Assembly (NCBI GenBank): GCA_019095985.1
Contig: CM032666.1
Coordinates: 44,774,445 to 44,838,444 of the forward strand
Direction of reading: 5' to 3'
Source: Streblospio benedicti
Lineage: Eukaryota > Annelida > Polychaeta > Spionida > Spionidae
DNA: 64,000 nucleotides
Below the pieces are notes generated by a model. It saw only the letters and a list, made by a program, of their open reading frames with translations. It did no database searches and had not been told where the DNA came from. Below, piece after piece: positions 61,001-64,000 of the stretch (within the stretch, counting starts at the first letter, position 1; every line of letters begins with the position of its first letter). A program made the translations under genes and the position numbers.

Positions 61001-62921
61001 AAACATTTGGTGGAACTGTGCCAGGCAGACCTAGCATTGAAGGTTGCAGTAACACTGAAAGTGCACCCTCTACAGGAAGTGGTTTACCAAGGTAAGATTT
61101 GTGGTAAAATTTGTGGTGATTGGATTCTGTCTGAATTTTGGAAAAGATTGGCAGTTATTCCTTGAACTTGATCCATGCACAATATCACTTGTGTGCGAAT
61201 GACTCCAGTCAATTCAATACATCCCCAGCGCCAATTCCAGAAACATAGATTATATTACAGTACTGACTCCATTTCGAGGACACCCAAATGTAAAGAATTG
61301 TAGGAATCAGCTAAATAATTCAAAATCGATCGCAGCATTTCAGAACAAAGTTACATTCATGATGCTTTCTTGGAACTGTGAAGTCTCTTAAACTTATGAC
61401 ATATTTTCCTAAGTTTATAATTTAGGGGAGAATTTTGACTTAAACTAGGCATTTTCCTTAAAAGTTCCCCATAATAAGTTAATAACAAAACGTGCCACTA
61501 TAATACAAATTATGAATACAATACAAAACATACCTACAGCAAAAAGCTGGCCACTGTTACCATCATATTTAGAACCCCGCACACATTGACTGATTCTTTG
61601 GTATTGAAAGTATGGAAAGAGGTGTCAAGGCATAGAGCATAGACAACAGATACTGACAATCAAAGTGGAACAGCCCTGAGTGAGCTGGCTTCACTGATGG
61701 AGCTAGTGAGTTTTAGTTGATGAAGTTATGATGGAAAACATTATTTGATGTTTTCTTTCGCGTATTCAAAAGTGACCCCCACATCTCTTGAACTTGAACC
61801 ATAATTTGTAATATTGTAAGATCTCTTATCTACTTTCAGTATTGATCGTACCTACAAGTTCTATTATGGTGGTGGTCAAAAAAGACCTGATGCTCAGTAT
61901 GCTAGACCAATTAAGAGCCCAGAAGGAAAGGTACTTGGTCATGTTGGTGAAGGAAATAGAAAGGATGTTCGGAATGCAGTAGAAGCAGCACATAAAGCTG
62001 CACCAGGGTAAAAGCCTTAATAATCAACATTTATTCTAATTTTTCAAATTGACACCTTCTATATAACTAATAATAGGATTTCGTTGAGTTGAATGACAAT
62101 GGTGTTTTTTTTTTTGAGTGAATGAATATTGTTTTCTGAAATTAACATTCTAATATATTGTGTGGGTACATGATTTGACACTTGTAACAGCAAAGTTGTG
62201 TTTAAGAGGTTTTCTTAACTTTGCATAATACATACATGTACATGTGTAGTACAGTACTGACTATTATGGTATGATGTACAAAGATTCCTCAAACGGTTTC
62301 ACATGAAGTAATCTGTATAGTAAAAATCATGATACACTTTCTATTGTTCTTGAAATCCCTAATTTGGTGACCAAAACAAGGGAGTTGGACTTAAGTATTT
62401 TTGAAGTCGGCTTACTTGTATAGGTTATGATAAACAATATTACTGTTGTAGAAATATCAAAATAATAAGTTGTGTCACTTCGGGATAAGAAAGCCTAAAT
62501 ATCAAGGGCTCACTTAATGTATTTCAGATGGGGCAAAAGAGCTGCTCATAATCGTGCTCAAATCACTTATTATATGGCAGAAAATCTTGAGCTGAGAAAG
62601 GAAGAATTTGCAGGTAGAATATCTGCCCTCACAGGAGTTAGTCTTGAAGCAGCACGTAGGGAAGTGGATCTGTCCATTGAAAGGCTGTTTCACTGGGGTG
62701 CTTACTGTGATAAATACGGAGGAAGTGTGCAAGTAAATATATTGAATTTCAACTTGTACTTTGGCCTTTAAACCACTTACAGTTTAGTTAGTTTAAAAAG
62801 AAACAGATAAGTGTGAAAGTATTTAGATTCATTGTAATGTAGCTGTTGTAAAATTTGTTTATATTTCATGTACTCGTTAAAAACTTTTACAGGAAACCAC
62901 ATTATATGGTGCTACAGTAAA
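49005..62921 (+). CDS. ALDH16A1: Aldehyde dehydrogenase family 16 member A1, 3' end lost at gap
   Basis: Unusual two-domain ALDH family member, probably cytosolic. Exons: 49005-49112, 52404-52506, 53121-53247, 55535-55713, 55903-56042, 57815-about 57913, 58071-58223, 58545-58742, 59867-59958, 60199-60342, 60452-60550, 60931-61091, 61840-62007, 62528-62732, 62893-62921 (into Ns). The first domain shows [20 protein letters not shown] (nucleotide-binding side), LSLELGG with the general-base Glu, [14 protein letters not shown] with a candidate catalytic Cys, and [16 protein letters not shown]. The second, shorter ALDH domain begins after a Gly/Ser linker ([14 protein letters not shown]) and runs to [10 protein letters not shown]. 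Mammalian ALDH16A1, as I recall, lacks the catalytic Cys, which this protein keeps. Two junctions do not close: no FTGST-type segment between 57913 and 58071, and about 10 nt missing between 58742 and 59867. They may be microexons or assembly errors. Confidence 0.92.
49256..49376. repeat. Two-copy tandem repeat, ~64-bp unit
   Basis: 'taatgataaggcaaagcctt' followed by 'cttaagcgaccgctcacg-tatagcataata' occurs twice in a row almost unchanged. It lies in ALDH16A1 intron 1. Confidence 0.85.
50880..51345 (+). mobile_element. Diverged relative of piggyBac-like element 2 (interior only)
   Basis: Shares 'aattcacacag-ggatacc', 'acataaaccgattttataag', 'gatataccga-g-acagtta' and 'gggaagtgacagaaaaacat' in order with 32030-32460. 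Flanking TTAA ends could not be fixed. It lies in ALDH16A1 intron 1. Confidence 0.7.
51346..52403. other. ALDH16A1 intron 1, remaining part
   Basis: AT-rich intron sequence. Apart from the repeats listed upstream, nothing is recognised. Confidence 0.5.
54569..55400 (-). mobile_element. L1/Tx1-like LINE, 5'-truncated 3' end
   Basis: On the minus strand a 196-codon frame (54722-55312) carries the zf-RVT-type motif near the end of LINE ORF2 ([18 protein letters not shown], then IKQIWLNI). This is the region downstream of the reverse transcriptase. It is followed by a short 3' UTR and a poly(A) tail, seen as the T-run at 54569-54588. The 5' boundary is approximate. The element sits in the ALDH16A1 intron before the exon at 55535. 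The intact frame suggests a fairly recent insertion. Confidence 0.75.
56139..56340. repeat. Left terminus of a TTA/GGGACC-type MITE
   Basis: 'tttagggaccgatcataaat' begins like the MITE at 6381-6778 (TTA then gggacc). The matching right end was not found. It is followed by G-rich sequence. Located in an ALDH16A1 intron. Confidence 0.4.
56395..56910. repeat. G-rich imperfect minisatellite, ~110-150 bp units
   Basis: Units built on 'gcatttaatctgttctgg', 'acctgtttag/actg' and a G-rich block ('gaggaaggatggggagg') recur about four times with strong divergence. They lie in the ALDH16A1 intron between 56043 and 57814. The minus strand is C-rich, and the ORFs there are low-complexity artefacts. Confidence 0.55.
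59413..59748. mobile_element. 336-bp MITE with TA duplication (pogo/mariner type)
   Basis: The left end 'cagtacaatctcgttt' and the inverted right end 'cagtacaacctcgttt' differ by one base. TA flanks both sides (59411-59412 and 59749-59750). No coding capacity. Terminal CAGTACAACCTC is typical of pogo/Tigger relatives. It lies in the ALDH16A1 intron before exon 59867-59958. Confidence 0.85.
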
Positions 62922-63021
62922 NNNNNNNNNNNNNNNNNNNNNNNNNNNNNNNNNNNNNNNNNNNNNNNNNNNNNNNNNNNNNNNNNNNNNNNNNNNNNNN
63001 NNNNNNNNNNNNNNNNNNNNN
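62922..63021. other. Assembly gap (100 N) cutting an ALDH16A1 exon
   Basis: 100 N placed directly after [10 protein letters not shown] of the second ALDH domain. The sequence after the gap does not continue this domain, so the missing stretch must contain at least the rest of this exon. Confidence 0.99.
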
Positions 63022-63495
63022 TAGAACTAGATCAAAAGTGTTTAAAGAACACTGTGTCGCTAGAACGACGTTGACTTATGGGCAATTAAGATATATACTG
63101 AAATAATGTATACTTTACCATCAAGAAATTTATGAATTTGAGGAGAAAACACCAGAATGAATCAGAATCAATATATCCAGCAAAAAGATATTTGTGTTGC
63201 CATACAATAGTACTGAATAACCGATAATAATCAATATCAGTTTCAAACCCAATAATCAATTTTGCTGCTTGGTTGGAATATTGATTTCTTCTTGCTGGCT
63301 AAGTGCATTGAATATCATTAAAAATGTCATAAAACTGCTTCTAGAAAGCAAAATTTAATTGGCAGAGTGCCCAAAATCGAAGCACTTCGGTGTCGCCTCA
63401 TACCTGATAGTAGTGTAAAGTTTGAACGAAATCGGTGCAACGGTTAAAGCTCTAGCTTGTCCGGAGACATACATAGTTACATAGTTACATAGTTA
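63022..63495. other. Non-coding sequence with a dispersed repeat and (ACATAGTT)n
   Basis: No ALDH exon recognised. 'gtgtaaagtttgaacgaaat' to 'tccggagacatacatagtta' resembles common short repeats ending in an (acatagtt)n run, which the following MITE interrupts. Confidence 0.5.
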
Positions 63496-63924
63496 TGCTG
63501 CGTTCCATTGCCGAGGTGAAGACGGTGTACACTGTCGGGAACTCACGGTGATTACCACAGCGGTAGTGTTCTTTTCAAGAGACTATGTACGCATGCACAT
63601 ATTACCTGTACTTCCTATTAATCATGGACATTATTGACAAATGTTGCGTTTTATTTGAAATGGGCTTTGTTTACATTGTTTTGATGTAACATGTCATGCT
63701 GTATATATATGTCTATTTAATCAAATAGTATTACGTTTCATTGCCTGTTTTTCCATAGTGGTAGCAATCTTGTGACGTCACTATCTCACCGCCGGACTTG
63801 CGGTGCAACTTTTGATTAACACCGTTTTTAGACAGTGAACACCGCCGGTGAAGAGCAAAAGAACGGAAACTACCGCCGGTGTACACGGTGACTACCGACT
63901 TCAACAAGTCAATGGAACGCAGCA
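63496..63924. mobile_element. 429-bp MITE with TTA duplication (PIF/Harbinger type)
   Basis: The left end 'tgctgcgttccattg' is mirrored exactly by 'caatggaacgcagca'. TTA is duplicated (63493-63495, 63925-63927). It is inserted in an (acatagtt)n microsatellite that continues on the far side. The interior has 'ccgccggtg'-type repeats near the right end. No transposase frame. Confidence 0.85.
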
Positions 63925-64000
63925 TTAGTTACATAGTTACAAACGAACGAAACACAATGCTTGCTTCAGCAGCTGAGCTGAAGCGACACAATTAGCTATA

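Overview
Intron-rich, AT-rich metazoan DNA with two 100-N assembly gaps (12101-12200, 62922-63021). Long introns, many small inverted-repeat transposons, tRNA-derived SINEs and a repeat ending in a 'ggaccctcatggtcctcttgttt'-like sequence near 21740 resemble lophotrochozoan, perhaps molluscan, genomes. That placement is an inference from style; no species was identified.

Three protein-coding genes lie in tandem on the + strand. (1) 864-5203: the last six exons of PIH1D1, an R2TP/dynein-assembly co-chaperone subunit; its 5' exons are not visible here. (2) 25697-45235: a tubby-family gene (TUB/TULP) with its complete C-terminal tubby domain. (3) 49005-62921: ALDH16A1, a two-domain aldehyde dehydrogenase family member, cut off by the second assembly gap. 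From memory, PIH1D1 and ALDH16A1 are also neighbours in human 19q13.33, with TULP2 in the same band, so this may be an old linkage group.

The outstanding observation is in the tubby gene. Three phase-matched tandem exons (41066-41183, 41318-41432, 41717-41831) encode alternative versions of the same tubby-domain segment. Including exactly one keeps the frame; skipping all, or joining two, brings an immediate stop. Upstream, two other exons (36529-36707, 38401-38651) also share the same entry and exit phases, have similar composition, and behave the same way. The gene therefore appears to hold two clusters of frame-enforced mutually exclusive exons, giving up to six isoforms.

The rest is intron and intergenic DNA full of mobile elements. 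These include two piggyBac-like elements with TTAA duplications, a foldback element carrying three nested insertions, MITEs with TTA and TA duplications, 3' ends of two LINEs, tRNA-derived SINEs, a BEL/Pao Gag remnant, satellite-like arrays, C-rich minisatellites and a ~170-bp (TA)n run. No further host gene is convincing in the 20-kb gap between PIH1D1 and the tubby gene.
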